Assembly: GCA_029212905.1 (NCBI GenBank)
Contig: JARGPB010000016.1
Coordinates: forward strand, 1 to 64,000
Direction of reading: 5' to 3'
Source: Thalassovita sp.
GTDB lineage: Bacteria > Pseudomonadota > Alphaproteobacteria > Rhodobacterales > Rhodobacteraceae
DNA: 64,000 nucleotides
Below, piece by piece: positions 1 to 8,248 of this stretch. The stretch's first letter is position 1. Each line of letters begins with the position of its first letter. The notes under the pieces were generated by a model, which saw only the letters and a list, made by a program, of their open reading frames with translations, did no database searches and was not told the origin of the DNA. The position numbers were made by a program, and so were the translations under genes.

Positions 1-534
1 ACAGACAGCGCAACGTGAACCAAGAAGGTGTCTAGGATAGCTAGGGCCTATTCACAGAAAATCAAATCCACTGCTTTCTATATGCTGGACGCACTCCAAA
101 ATCGCGTGGCGTCTGAGCCTAAATCCGGACGTAAATAATGGCAGCCGCGTCCAGTCCTAGACACAAGTGCCTGTTACCAAAAGGGCCATTTTTAGAACGG
201 CGGTAAGAGGCCTTGTTTGAAGCTGCCAGAAACCCCGTTCAAAATCCAAGCTGTTGTTGAACCTTTGCGCCGTAACCCTGATAGCAGACTTTCGCCACAT
301 TTCAGAAAATCGGTAACTTTGGGGCTCGAAGCCGCCTTGCAGCGCTGCGGCGCAGGTTTTTCGACTTGGGCGTCCCCCCACAGCGCCCCCGTATGACAGA
401 TATCAGCCCAAAGCGGGCATCGCTGATCGGCGTCCAGGGCGGGGAATTGTCATTCTCTGCACCTACGAGCTAACCCGGTATCAAACCGAAGACAGACATC
501 CGAGTGTATTTCTGATGAGAATGATCAACGCCCC
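1..534. other. Left flank without a recognisable gene
   Basis: I see no convincing coding region here. The only open frame of any length (minus strand, about 74 codons at 157-381) has no ribosome binding site and no resemblance to a family I know. Base composition is less GC-rich than in the housekeeping genes further right. The stretch ends in the terminator of the divergent tracrRNA, so it is probably the outer flank of the CRISPR-Cas island. Confidence 0.4.
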
Positions 535-562
535 AAAAAGGAAACGCAGGCCGCAGCCTGCG
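535..562 (-). terminator. Rho-independent terminator of tracrRNA
   Basis: Minus strand: a 7-bp stem CGCAGGC/GCCTGCG with a 4-base loop (545-562), followed by TTTCCTTTTT (544-535). This is both the terminal hairpin expected in a tracrRNA and its transcription terminator. Confidence 0.8.
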
Positions 563-640
563 CTTCAATGTGGTGCAATCGAATGCTTGTTAACGGCTCG
601 ACCGCGAATTTTGAACACTCAGACATTGGCACATGCATAT
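535..640 (-). ncRNA. tracrRNA of the type II-C CRISPR-Cas system
   Basis: Positions 594-616 carry, on the plus strand, the same bases as the crRNA-sense CRISPR repeat with a single mismatch (17 exact bases, 600-616, then CGGCT at 594-598). An RNA read from the minus strand therefore holds an anti-repeat able to pair with the crRNA. It is followed by a linker with a small GCA/TGC stem and by a strong hairpin with a U-rich tail at 535-562, about 82 nt in all, typical of a processed tracrRNA. It is transcribed away from cas9, so promoters for both must lie in about 617-716; a TTGAAT element near 648 on the minus strand is a weak -35 candidate. The 5' end is estimated. Confidence 0.85.
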
Positions 641-716
641 GGCGAATTCAATACTATTTTTCGTTGAATGAAGTGGTCGAAAAACCCATTATCAATTCAA
701 TTTAGGAGTATATTTT

Positions 717-3584
717 ATGCGTCTTGGTCTTGATATTGGAACAAATTCGATTGGGTGGTGCCTGTATAACGCAGAAAACGGCGAGATATCCGATATTGTT
801 GATGGCGGTGTGCGGATATTTTCGGACGGGCGAGATCCTAAATCAAAAGCCTCTCTTGCTGTAGATCGCCGTGCAGCGCGCGCTCAACGGCGGCGGCGTG
901 ATCGCTATCTGCGCCGCAAAGCCGCCTTGATGAAGCGCATGGCCGAGGCCGGATTGATGCCTTCGAACCCGGCAGAGGCGAGAGAGCTGGAAACCCTCGA
1001 CCCCTACGCGCTGCGGGCCAAAGGGCTGGATCACGACCTGCCGCTCACGCATTTCGGGCGCGCCCTGTTTCACCTCAACCAAAGGCGCGGCTTCAAATCC
1101 AATCGCAAGACCGATCGCGGCGACAATGAAAGCGGCAAGATCAAGGAGGCAACGGCCCGGCTGGATCAGGCGATGATGGCCAAAGGCGCACGGAGCTATG
1201 GCGAATTTCTGCATATGCGCCGCAATCAGGCCGACGACCCAAAGCGCACGCCCCCCGTGCGCACCCGCCTTACCGTCGCCCGGCGGGACAATGCCGAGAA
1301 AGAAGAGCTGGGCTATGATTTCTATCCAGATCGCCGTCATCTGTCGGAAGAGTTTTCCAAGCTCTGGGACGCCCAGGCCAAGTTTCATCCAGAGGTCTTG
1401 ACCGATGAGCTGCGCGACGAAATCGCCCTCATCATCTTTCATCAGCGGCCTTTGAAAACGCCCGAAGTGGGACTGTGCCTGTTCACAGAGGAAAAGCGCA
1501 TTCCCAGTGCGCACCCCCTCAATCAACGGCGTATTCTGGTCGAAACCGTCAATGCGTTGCGGATCGCGGCGCGTGGCGAACCGACCCGCGCGCTAAGCCT
1601 AGAGGAACGTGACCAAATCCTACATGCGCTGGACAACAAAAAGCACACGAAAACGCTGTCCGGCATGTCGATGAAGCTCAAGGCGCTTGGCAAGATCATC
1701 AAGCTGCGTGCGGAGCAGAGTTTCACGCTGGAGACAGCAAATCGCGATGCCATTGCCTGTGATCCGGTGCGCGCCAGTCTTTCTGATCCACGCCGCTTTG
1801 CTACAGGCTGGTCCACGCTGGATGGGCCCGCGCAATCGGAGGTGGTTGACCGCATTCGTGCCGTCCAAAGCGAGGCCGAGCATGATGCGCTGGTGGCGTG
1901 GCTGACCAAGCACCACGGCCTTGATCGCGACCATGCCCAAGAGGTGGCACAGGCACCTCTGCCAGACGGCTATGGCCGGTTGGGCCTGACCGCGACCACG
2001 CGCATTCTGTCGGCGTTAGAGGCGGATGTGATCCCCTATAGCGAGGCCGTCGCGCACTGTGGCTGGCACCATTCAGATGAGCGGACGGGCGAGGTGCTGG
2101 AAGCCCTGCCCTATTACGGCGAAATCCTCACGCGCCATGTCATCCCCGGCAGCTATGATAAGAACGACGATGACATCACCCGCTATGGCCGCATCACCAA
2201 CCCCACTGTGCATATCGGACTCAATCAACTGCGTCGTTTGGTGAACCGCATCATAACTGTTTACGGCAAGCCCGGGGAAATCGTCGTGGAACTGGCGCGC
2301 GATTTGAAACTGTCAGAAGATCAAAAACGCGATGTGCAGCGGGATATTAAGAAAACCACCGAAGCCGCAATCCGGCGGGGCCAGACACTAGAAGAACTGG
2401 GCGTCCCCAACACCGGCGCCAACCGTATGATTCTGCGCCTGTGGGAAGATCTGAGCGAAGACGTCATGGCGCGTAACTGCCCGTATTCCGGGCAACGGAT
2501 CAGTGCGACAATGTTGTTTGATGGCACCTGTGACGTGGATCACATCCTGCCATATTCCCGGACACTGGATGACAGCTTTGCCAATCGCACATTGTGTTTA
2601 AAAGAGTTTAACCGGCAAAAGACCAACAACACCCCGTGGGAGGCCTGGGGCGAAACAGTTCAATGGGACGCGATTTCCGTCAACCTAAAGAACCTGCCCA
2701 AAAACAAAGCCTGGCGCTTTGCCCCGGACGCGATGGAACGCTTTGAGGGAGAAAATGACTTTTCGGCGCGCGCCCTCAAAGACACGCAATATTTGTCGCG
2801 TATCGCGCGGGCCTACCTAAGCGCGCTGTATGATGGCGCAGATCACAAATCCCATGTCTGGGTTGTCCCCGGACGGCTGACCGAAATGCTGCGCCGCCAT
2901 TGGGGCCTGAACAGCCTGCTTCCCGACAAAGAGGGCGCAGTAAAAGCCAAGAACCGCACAGACCACCGCCATCATGCCATCGACGCCGCGGTGATCGCGG
3001 CCACGGACCGATCTTTAATCAAACGGATTTCCGATATGGCAAAACACGATGAGCTGGCGGGGGCCGAACAGGTGGCCCGCTCCGTCGCGCCGCCGTGGGA
3101 CGGTTTCCGCGATGACATGGCCAGACAGATGGCACGTATCATCGTCAGCCACCGCGCGGATCATGGGCGGATTGACCCCATTGCACGCAAATCCGGCAAA
3201 GACAGCACAACAGGACAATTACACAATGATACCGCATACGGAGTGACATCCGATGGAAAGGTGGTCAGCCGCAAGCCGTTGATGTCCCTCAAGCCAAATG
3301 ACATCGCGATCAGTTCACGTGGGGCCAATATCCGTGACGCGGATCTGCAACGCCACTTGGTCCGGGTGACACGCGGATTGGAGGGCAAACCGTTCGAAAA
3401 AGCGCTTGCAGACTTTGCCAACGCGCCAAAATTGCCGGACCACTCGGACAACCCGTATTTCGGGCTGCGCCGGGTGCGCCTTGAAGAGACCTTGCAAGAG
3501 CGCTCGCGTGTGCAGATTACCGATCGCGATGGCAAGGTGTTCAAAGCCTACAAAGGCGACAGCAACCATTGCTATGAAATCTGA
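717..3584 (+). CDS. cas9: Cas9 (type II-C), cut short by an in-frame TGA
   Basis: RNA-guided endonuclease that uses crRNA and tracrRNA to cut invading DNA. The ATG at 717 has AGGAG at 704-708. Domains seen: RuvC-I with D6 (GLDIGTNSIGW), an Arg-rich bridge helix near residues 52-72, RuvC-II with E525 (VVELARDL), HNH with D608-H609 (DVDHILPYS), and RuvC-III with H753 and D756 (HHAIDAA). All catalytic residues are present. The frame ends at TGA 3582-3584 after 955 residues, right after YEI, within the C-terminal PAM-interacting region. The same frame continues open for another 118 codons with clear Cas9 sequence (see 3585-3941); family members I recall have Trp at the stop position. The product as written should fold its nuclease lobes but probably cannot read a PAM normally. 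It may be a recent pseudogene, a readthrough gene, or a sequencing error. Confidence 0.93.
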   Translation: MRLGLDIGTNSIGWCLYNAENGEISDIVDGGVRIFSDGRDPKSKASLAVDRRAARAQRRRRDRYLRRKAALMKRMAEAGLMPSNPAEARELETLDPYALRAKGLDHDLPLTHFGRALFHLNQRRGFKSNRKTDRGDNESGKIKEATARLDQAMMAKGARSYGEFLHMRRNQADDPKRTPPVRTRLTVARRDNAEKEELGYDFYPDRRHLSEEFSKLWDAQAKFHPEVLTDELRDEIALIIFHQRPLKTPEVGLCLFTEEKRIPSAHPLNQRRILVETVNALRIAARGEPTRALSLEERDQILHALDNKKHTKTLSGMSMKLKALGKIIKLRAEQSFTLETANRDAIACDPVRASLSDPRRFATGWSTLDGPAQSEVVDRIRAVQSEAEHDALVAWLTKHHGLDRDHAQEVAQAPLPDGYGRLGLTATTRILSALEADVIPYSEAVAHCGWHHSDERTGEVLEALPYYGEILTRHVIPGSYDKNDDDITRYGRITNPTVHIGLNQLRRLVNRIITVYGKPGEIVVELARDLKLSEDQKRDVQRDIKKTTEAAIRRGQTLEELGVPNTGANRMILRLWEDLSEDVMARNCPYSGQRISATMLFDGTCDVDHILPYSRTLDDSFANRTLCLKEFNRQKTNNTPWEAWGETVQWDAISVNLKNLPKNKAWRFAPDAMERFEGENDFSARALKDTQYLSRIARAYLSALYDGADHKSHVWVVPGRLTEMLRRHWGLNSLLPDKEGAVKAKNRTDHRHHAIDAAVIAATDRSLIKRISDMAKHDELAGAEQVARSVAPPWDGFRDDMARQMARIIVSHRADHGRIDPIARKSGKDSTTGQLHNDTAYGVTSDGKVVSRKPLMSLKPNDIAISSRGANIRDADLQRHLVRVTRGLEGKPFEKALADFANAPKLPDHSDNPYFGLRRVRLEETLQERSRVQITDRDGKVFKAYKGDSNHCYEI

Positions 3585-3941
3585 CGCTTGCCGGATGGTA
3601 AGCTCAAGCCGCAAGTCATCCCTACATTCGAGGCCCATCAAAACGGTGCCGCCAGAAAACCGCATCCGGCAGCCAAACGTCTGCTACGGGTCTTCAAACG
3701 GGATATGGTGGCCTTTGAGCGGGATGGTAAAACGACAATCGGGTATGTTCAGAAACTCACAGAGGCGAATGGCCTCTCTATTGCCCCGCATAATGAAGCT
3801 AACGCCGATGCCCGCAACCGGGACAAATCTGATCCCTTCCGATTTTTCCAAATGAGCGCGGGCCCCCTGATCAAGGCAAATATCCGACGGATATTTATTG
3901 ATGAAATGGGGCGTTTGCGCGATCCCAAATCCAATAATTGA
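3585..3941 (+). pseudogene. cas9: Detached C-terminal part of Cas9 (PAM-interacting domain)
   Basis: This stretch is in the same frame as cas9, immediately after its TGA. It encodes 118 residues starting RLPDGK and continuing through HPAAKRLLRVFKRDM, then HNEANADARNRDKSDPF and a basic tail, the order found at the end of alphaproteobacterial type II-C Cas9 proteins as I remember them. Together with 717-3584 it makes 1074 residues, the expected full length. There is no frameshift and no second stop, so the lesion looks like one base (TGG to TGA) and recent. A TTG at 3588 could start it in principle, but I see no Shine-Dalgarno sequence, so separate translation is doubtful. Confidence 0.88.
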
Positions 3942-4017
3942 ACCGAAATTTGGTGAAATCCCGATAGCGTAATACACTTTGTTCATTACCGATTCGTGTT
4001 TTCTCGCGCGAGGTAGC

Positions 4018-4932
4018 GTGTTGGACCAGATTATTGATATTGCGACGGATGGGCGGCATTTATCCCGTGACCGTGGGTTCTTGAAAGTGTCTGAGAATGG
4101 GGCCGAAATCGGCCGCACGCCACTGGATCAAATCGCGGGCGTTATCGTACATGCCCATGGCACCACCTGGTCGTCGTCTCTGTTGGTCGAATTGGCCGAA
4201 CGCGGTGCGCCGGTCGTTTTATGCGCGGCAAACCACGCCCCGAAATCCGTCCTTATGCCTCTGGAAGGACACCATATTCAGGGTGCCCGAATGCGGGCGC
4301 AATGGCAGGCCAAGCCCCCCCTGATCAAACAAGCATGGAAACAGGTCGTCGCCGCAAAAGTCAGGATGCAGGCCGCCGCCCTTACTGCGATTGGCGCACC
4401 TTCCGCCCCGTTGGAGATGATGATCCGCAAAATCACATCGGGTGACACCACGAATATCGAGGCACAGGCCGCTCGCTATTACTGGCCGCGCATGATGGGG
4501 CCGGATTTTCGGCGGGACAGTTCGGCTGCACAGGAAAATGCTATGCTGAACTACGGCTACACGGTCCTGCGCGCCGCGACGGCCCGTTCTGTTGTCGCCG
4601 CTGGTTTGCATCCCACGATAGGCCTGTTTCATTCCAATCGTGGCAATGCCTTTGCCCTTGCCGACGATTTGATGGAGCCATTCCGGCCCTTGGTCGATTG
4701 TACGGTTCGGGCCATTGTTGCGTCACACGGGGCGACGGTCGATACCAAAGCAAAACAAGCACTTGCCGGACTAATCGCCATTGACCTGCCTTTCGGTGGC
4801 AACATTACCCCCGTCTCGGTCGCCCTTATGAAACTGGCGACGTCTCTTGGGCAAAGCTTTGAGGCTCAAAGACTAAAACTCGCCTTGCCGGAACCACCCG
4901 ATCCTCTGGAACTGGCGGGCTTAGGAAAATGA
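4018..4932 (+). CDS. cas1: Cas1 spacer-acquisition integrase
   Basis: Metal-dependent integrase that, with Cas2, inserts new spacers into the array. Counting from GTG 4018 (304 residues), the expected active-site residues are E148 (NIEAQAARYYW), H205 (GLFHSNRGN) and E220 (DDLMEPF). The frame is open from TTG 3979, but GAGG at 4009-4012 favours GTG 4018 or TTG 4021, and relatives start at the VLDQIIDI segment. It follows cas9 by 76 bases and overlaps cas2 by four (ATGA), so the three cas genes are probably co-transcribed. Intact, with no sign of decay. Confidence 0.95.
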   Translation: MLDQIIDIATDGRHLSRDRGFLKVSENGAEIGRTPLDQIAGVIVHAHGTTWSSSLLVELAERGAPVVLCAANHAPKSVLMPLEGHHIQGARMRAQWQAKPPLIKQAWKQVVAAKVRMQAAALTAIGAPSAPLEMMIRKITSGDTTNIEAQAARYYWPRMMGPDFRRDSSAAQENAMLNYGYTVLRAATARSVVAAGLHPTIGLFHSNRGNAFALADDLMEPFRPLVDCTVRAIVASHGATVDTKAKQALAGLIAIDLPFGGNITPVSVALMKLATSLGQSFEAQRLKLALPEPPDPLELAGLGK

Positions 4933-5273
4933 CAGCCACCATTACACAATTGTCAGGATATCGTCTGATGTGGATTCTCGTCATGTTCGACTTGCCGACG
5001 GATACGAAACAGCAAAGAAAGGACGCAGGTGCCTTTCGAAACTTTTTGCTGGATGAAGGCTTCGAACGCAGTCAGTTTTCTGTCTATGCCCGATTTGTGA
5101 ATGGCAAAGAGGCATTTTCTACCCGTGTCACCCAAATCGAGCGGAATCTACCCGGCACGGGTGATGTACAAATCTTGAATTTTACCGACAGGCAATATCG
5201 GGATATTGTACATTTCTCGGACCAAGGTCGCCGCAAGGCCAGGAAAAATCCACAACAACTGGTGATGTTTTGA
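4929..5273 (+). CDS. cas2: Cas2 adaptation subunit
   Basis: Small ferredoxin-fold partner of Cas1 in spacer integration. 114 residues from the ATG that overlaps the cas1 stop. The hallmark first beta-strand with its Asp is at residues 14-24 (MWILVMFDLPT, D21). An internal ATG at residue 14 would give the more usual short Cas2, but translational coupling supports the upstream one. The gene ends 73 bases before the first repeat. No csn2 or cas4 is present, which fixes the subtype as II-C. Confidence 0.94.
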   Translation: MTATITQLSGYRLMWILVMFDLPTDTKQQRKDAGAFRNFLLDEGFERSQFSVYARFVNGKEAFSTRVTQIERNLPGTGDVQILNFTDRQYRDIVHFSDQGRRKARKNPQQLVMF

Positions 5274-5346
5274 TGCGATTCGCCGAATTTGAGACAATAG
5301 AAGCCCGAGCAATATCCTGCATTTACAGGCACTTATCCGGGCATCT

Positions 5347-5580
5347 ATTGTATCAGTTCAAAATTCGCGGTCCAGCCGCAACTACGTGCCAGCCGTCTTG
5401 AAATTCCTTCGAATTGTATCAGTTCAAAATTCGCGGTCCAGCCGCAACTTTTCAGGATCGTGCTCGTTTAGTGGAACGATTGTATCAGTTCAAAATTCGC
5501 GGTCCAGCCGCAACATGCTGCTGCATGTGCCGCCTGAAAGCGCGATTGTATCAGTTCAAAATTCGCGGTCCAGCCGCAAC
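5347..5580 (-). CRISPR. CRISPR array, 4 identical 36-bp repeats, 3 spacers of 30 bp
   Basis: Repeats at 5347-5382, 5413-5448, 5479-5514 and 5545-5580 are identical; spacers at 5383-5412, 5449-5478 and 5515-5544 are each exactly 30 bp (period 66). On the minus strand the repeat begins GTTGCGGCTGG and ends TGATACAAT, matching the usual type II-C orientation. The anti-repeat upstream of cas9 agrees: crRNAs must be minus-strand. The end TG-A-TACAAT looks like an extended -10 element inside each repeat, as described in Neisseria-type II-C arrays, so each crRNA may have its own promoter. No degenerate terminal repeat is seen. Confidence 0.97.
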
Positions 5581-5796
5581 CTTTCGATCCCCGTCTCCTG
5601 ATTATATTCAATGGTGTTACCATCCATATCCCCAGGGGCCAGCAGATTGTGCACAGTCATACGGCGCGATGTCATCGCCTCGCCGCTACCGCAATGCAAA
5701 ACTTGAGCCCATGGACTGTACACTGCCCCACGCCATAATTTACGTGGGACAAAATTCACCACAAGTGGCTGATATAGAATAGTAAAATGGCGGAGA
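5581..5796. other. Spacer region between CRISPR array and tRNA, possible leader
   Basis: About 216 bases without a gene. Because crRNAs are read leftward, this right flank is the leader side if new spacers enter at the 5' end of the transcript. It is more AT-rich near the array (GATTATATTC at about 5600). The apparent open frames that cross the array into this stretch are built from repeat translations and are not real. Confidence 0.35.
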
Positions 5797-5872
5797 TGGT
5801 AGGCCCGGCAGGATTTGAACCCGCAACCAAAGCGTTATGAGCGCTCTGCTCTAACCGTTGAGCTACAGGCCC
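5797..5872 (-). tRNA. tRNA with CAT anticodon (probably tRNA-Ile2, otherwise tRNA-Met)
   Basis: A full cloverleaf can be drawn on the minus strand: acceptor GGGCCTG/CGGGCCT with two G-U pairs, D arm beginning TAGCTCAACGGTTAGAGC, anticodon stem GAGCG/CGCTT with loop CTCATAA (anticodon CAT), T arm GCGGG-TTCAAAT-CCTGC, discriminator A at 5800 and an encoded CCA at 5797-5799. The variable and T-arm sequence (TTTGGTTGC) looks more like tRNA-Ile2, whose C34 is changed to lysidine by TilS, than elongator tRNA-Met, but sequence alone does not settle this. It sits 216 bases from the CRISPR array and may mark the edge of the island. Confidence 0.93.
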
Positions 5873-6090
5873 GCCTGACCGTTGAATATGATGCGCCGCG
5901 CCTGTCGTCAACCGGGGCTTGTGCTGGTCGGAAACCCGGCGCCTGCCCTGACGCCACGGCAGGAAACAAGTGACGCACCGTCGCGGCTCCAATCACTGGA
6001 CAAACTAAACCGATCGTTTCAGTACGCCATGGAATACAGCACCGCGCGGCGGTTCATCCGCGCCCCGCGCTATTCCGGAGGAGACCCCCA

Positions 6091-7719
6091 ATGCTTGGAC
6101 AAATGATGCGACAAGAGCTGGCGATCAGCTCGTTGATCTCTCACGCGGCCCATTATCACGCCGATACCGAAGTCGTCTCTGTCGAAACCGATGGCACGCT
6201 GACCCGCACCGATTGGGGCGCCACCGAGCTGCGCGCGCGCAAGCTGGCATCGGCGCTGGAAAACCGGGGCATTGAAATGGGCGACCGTGTCGCAACCATC
6301 GCCTGGAACAACCTGCGCCATCTGGAAATTTATTTCGGCGTCGCGGGCGCAGGCATGGTCTGCCACACGATCAACCCGCGCCTGTTCCCCGAACAGCTGG
6401 TCTATATCATCAACCACGCCGAGGACCGCGTACTGTTCCTGGACCGCACATTCCTGCCGATCGCGGCCAAGCTGGGCGCGCATCTGAAAACCGTCAAACA
6501 CATCGTCCTAATGGGGGGCCATGACCCCGAGGCCGCCGCGATGATCCCCGGCCTGATGTTCTATGAGGACCTGATAGCCGAGGGCGACGACGCCTATGAA
6601 TGGCCGCATGTGGATGAAAACAGCCCCTCTTCGCTGTGTTATACATCTGGCACGACCGGCCACCCCAAGGGCGTCTTGTATACTCACCGTTCGACCGTGC
6701 TGCATTCGCTGGGCGGCAACCAGCCCGACGCGCTGGCCATTTCCGCGCGTGACAGCGTGATGCCCGTGGTGCCGATGTTCCACGTCAACGCCTGGGGCGT
6801 GCCCTATATGGCCCCGGCTGCGGGCTGCAAACTGGTGCTACCCGGCCCGAACATGGACGGCGAAAGCCTGGTCAATCTAATCGACGCCGAGGGCGTGACC
6901 CTTGCGCTTGGTGTGCCGACGATCTGGATGGGCCTGCTGCAAGCACTGGAACAGACGGGATCCAAGGCCGACAGTCTGACCCGCACCGTGATCGGTGGCT
7001 CTGCTTGCCCGCCCTCGATGATCCAGGCTTTCCGCGAAAAATACGGGGTCGAGGTGATGCACGCGTGGGGCATGACCGAAACCAGCCCGCTGGGCACGCT
7101 GAACACCCTGCTGAACAAGCACTATTCCCTACCCGAAGCCGAACAGCTGAAAATCCGCGAAGGCCAGGGCCGTCCGCCCTACGGCGTCGAGCTGCGCATT
7201 CTGGATGATGACGGCCACGTTCTGCCGCATGACGGCGAAACCCAGGGCGAGCTGCAAATCCGTGGTCATTGGATCGTCAACACCTATTTCAAGGTCGAGA
7301 AATCCGCCGCCACCATGGACGGCTGGTTTGACACTGGCGACGTGGCCACGATTGACCCCAACGGGTATATGATCATCCGCGACCGCTCCAAGGACATCAT
7401 CAAATCGGGCGGTGAATGGATTTCCACGGTCGAGCTGGAAAACATCGCCATCGGCCACCCGGACGTCCAGAACGCCGCCGCCATTGCTGCGCGGCATGAA
7501 AAATGGGACGAACGCCCGGTTCTGATCGCCCTGCTGCACGAGGGTGCAAAAGTGACCGAGGCAGAGCTGCTGGCCTTCTATGACGGCAAGATCGCCAAAT
7601 GGCAGATTCCCGACCGCGTGATCTTTGTTGATGCCCTGCCGATTGGCGGCACCGGCAAAGTGTTGAAAAACAAACTACGCGCAGAGTTCGGAGAGGTGCT
7701 GATTCAGGCCCCGTCCTGA
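6091..7719 (+). CDS. Fatty-acyl-CoA synthetase, DmdB-like (AMP-forming)
   Basis: Activates a carboxylic acid to its CoA thioester through an acyl-adenylate. 542 residues, usual for the family. The AMP-binding motif is at about residues 180-197 (YTSGTTGHPKG); others include GGSACPP, HAWGMTETSP, GWFDTGDVA and DRSKDIIKSGGEWIS, with the C-terminal lysine in GGTGKVLK. The N-terminus (MLGQMMRQ) and overall sequence resemble 3-methylmercaptopropionate-CoA ligase DmdB of roseobacters, so a short or medium chain or a DMSP-derived substrate is possible, but no other dmd gene is in view. GGAGGAG lies upstream of ATG 6091. A strong terminator follows at 7731-7759. Confidence 0.88.
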   Translation: MLGQMMRQELAISSLISHAAHYHADTEVVSVETDGTLTRTDWGATELRARKLASALENRGIEMGDRVATIAWNNLRHLEIYFGVAGAGMVCHTINPRLFPEQLVYIINHAEDRVLFLDRTFLPIAAKLGAHLKTVKHIVLMGGHDPEAAAMIPGLMFYEDLIAEGDDAYEWPHVDENSPSSLCYTSGTTGHPKGVLYTHRSTVLHSLGGNQPDALAISARDSVMPVVPMFHVNAWGVPYMAPAAGCKLVLPGPNMDGESLVNLIDAEGVTLALGVPTIWMGLLQALEQTGSKADSLTRTVIGGSACPPSMIQAFREKYGVEVMHAWGMTETSPLGTLNTLLNKHYSLPEAEQLKIREGQGRPPYGVELRILDDDGHVLPHDGETQGELQIRGHWIVNTYFKVEKSAATMDGWFDTGDVATIDPNGYMIIRDRSKDIIKSGGEWISTVELENIAIGHPDVQNAAAIAARHEKWDERPVLIALLHEGAKVTEAELLAFYDGKIAKWQIPDRVIFVDALPIGGTGKVLKNKLRAEFGEVLIQAPS

Positions 7720-7730
7720 CCGCCCCTCCA

Positions 7731-7759
7731 GCGGCGGCAAAGCCCACCTTTGCCGCCGC
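7731..7759 (+). terminator. Hairpin after the acyl-CoA ligase gene
   Basis: Perfect 11-bp inverted repeat GCGGCGGCAAA/TTTGCCGCCGC with a 7-base loop, starting 12 bases after the stop codon. There is no long T-run, so it may act as a terminator or as an mRNA 3' end stabiliser. Confidence 0.6.
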
Positions 7760-7903
7760 AGTATTATCCCAGCCCGTTCCATTCGCTGGATTTGACGCGG
7801 GTCAGGAATTCCTCCCCTTTACAGGTTCGTGGAACCGAATTATCCGCCTGCTGACAGACAACGCCGGGCCTTTCCCCCGGTATGCAGCATAGGATTGCCC
7901 CCA

Positions 7904-8248
7904 ATGATCACCCGTATCGAACCCGGCCCCCGCATGAGCCAGGCCACCGTCCACAACGGCACCATCTATCTGGCCGGTCAGGTCGGCGAAGGCGCAACTG
8001 TCGCCGAGCAGACCCGCGACTGCCTGGCACAGGTCGATGCGCTGCTGGCGCAGGCCGGATCGTCCAAGGACGCGCTTCTGTCGACCACGATCTACCTGGC
8101 TGACATCGCCGACTTTGCCGCGATGAATGCCGTTTGGGACGCATGGGTTCCTCAGGGTGCAACCCCTGCCCGCGCCACCGTCGAGGCCCGGCTGGCAGCC
8201 CCCAAATACCGTGTGGAAATCGTCGTGGTCGCGGCAAAAACTGCCTAA
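7904..8248 (+). CDS. RidA family protein
   Basis: Probable enamine/imine deaminase that removes reactive 2-aminoacrylate-type intermediates left by PLP enzymes. 114 residues from ATG 7904 (the longer open frame from 7829 lacks a ribosome binding site and family similarity). Family features are IYLAGQVGEG near the start, a central dodecameric-fold segment TIYLADIADFAAMNAVWDAW, and a conserved Arg in ATPARATVEARLA that contacts the substrate carboxylate. It stands alone between two hairpins, in cytosolic form without a signal peptide. Confidence 0.9.
   Translation: MITRIEPGPRMSQATVHNGTIYLAGQVGEGATVAEQTRDCLAQVDALLAQAGSSKDALLSTTIYLADIADFAAMNAVWDAWVPQGATPARATVEARLAAPKYRVEIVVVAAKTA

Noticed and set aside
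157..381. 74-codon open frame on the minus strand in the left flank
   Set aside because: No ribosome binding site, unusual composition and no recognisable family; treated as chance.
594..616. A stray fifth CRISPR repeat upstream of cas9
   Set aside because: It matches only the first two thirds of the repeat, has no partner repeat or spacer, and is followed by a terminator in the tracrRNA orientation; an anti-repeat explains it better.
3560..3600. Frameshift as the cause of the cas9 interruption
   Set aside because: The C-terminal segment is in the same frame as the N-terminal part (717 and 3585 are both multiples of three), so a substitution, not an indel, explains it.
5386..5782. Two open frames running through the CRISPR array (5386-5601 and 5414-5782)
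   Set aside because: They are translations of the 36-bp repeats, as shown by the recurring VQNSRSSRN and YQFKIRGPAAT segments; no ribosome binding site.
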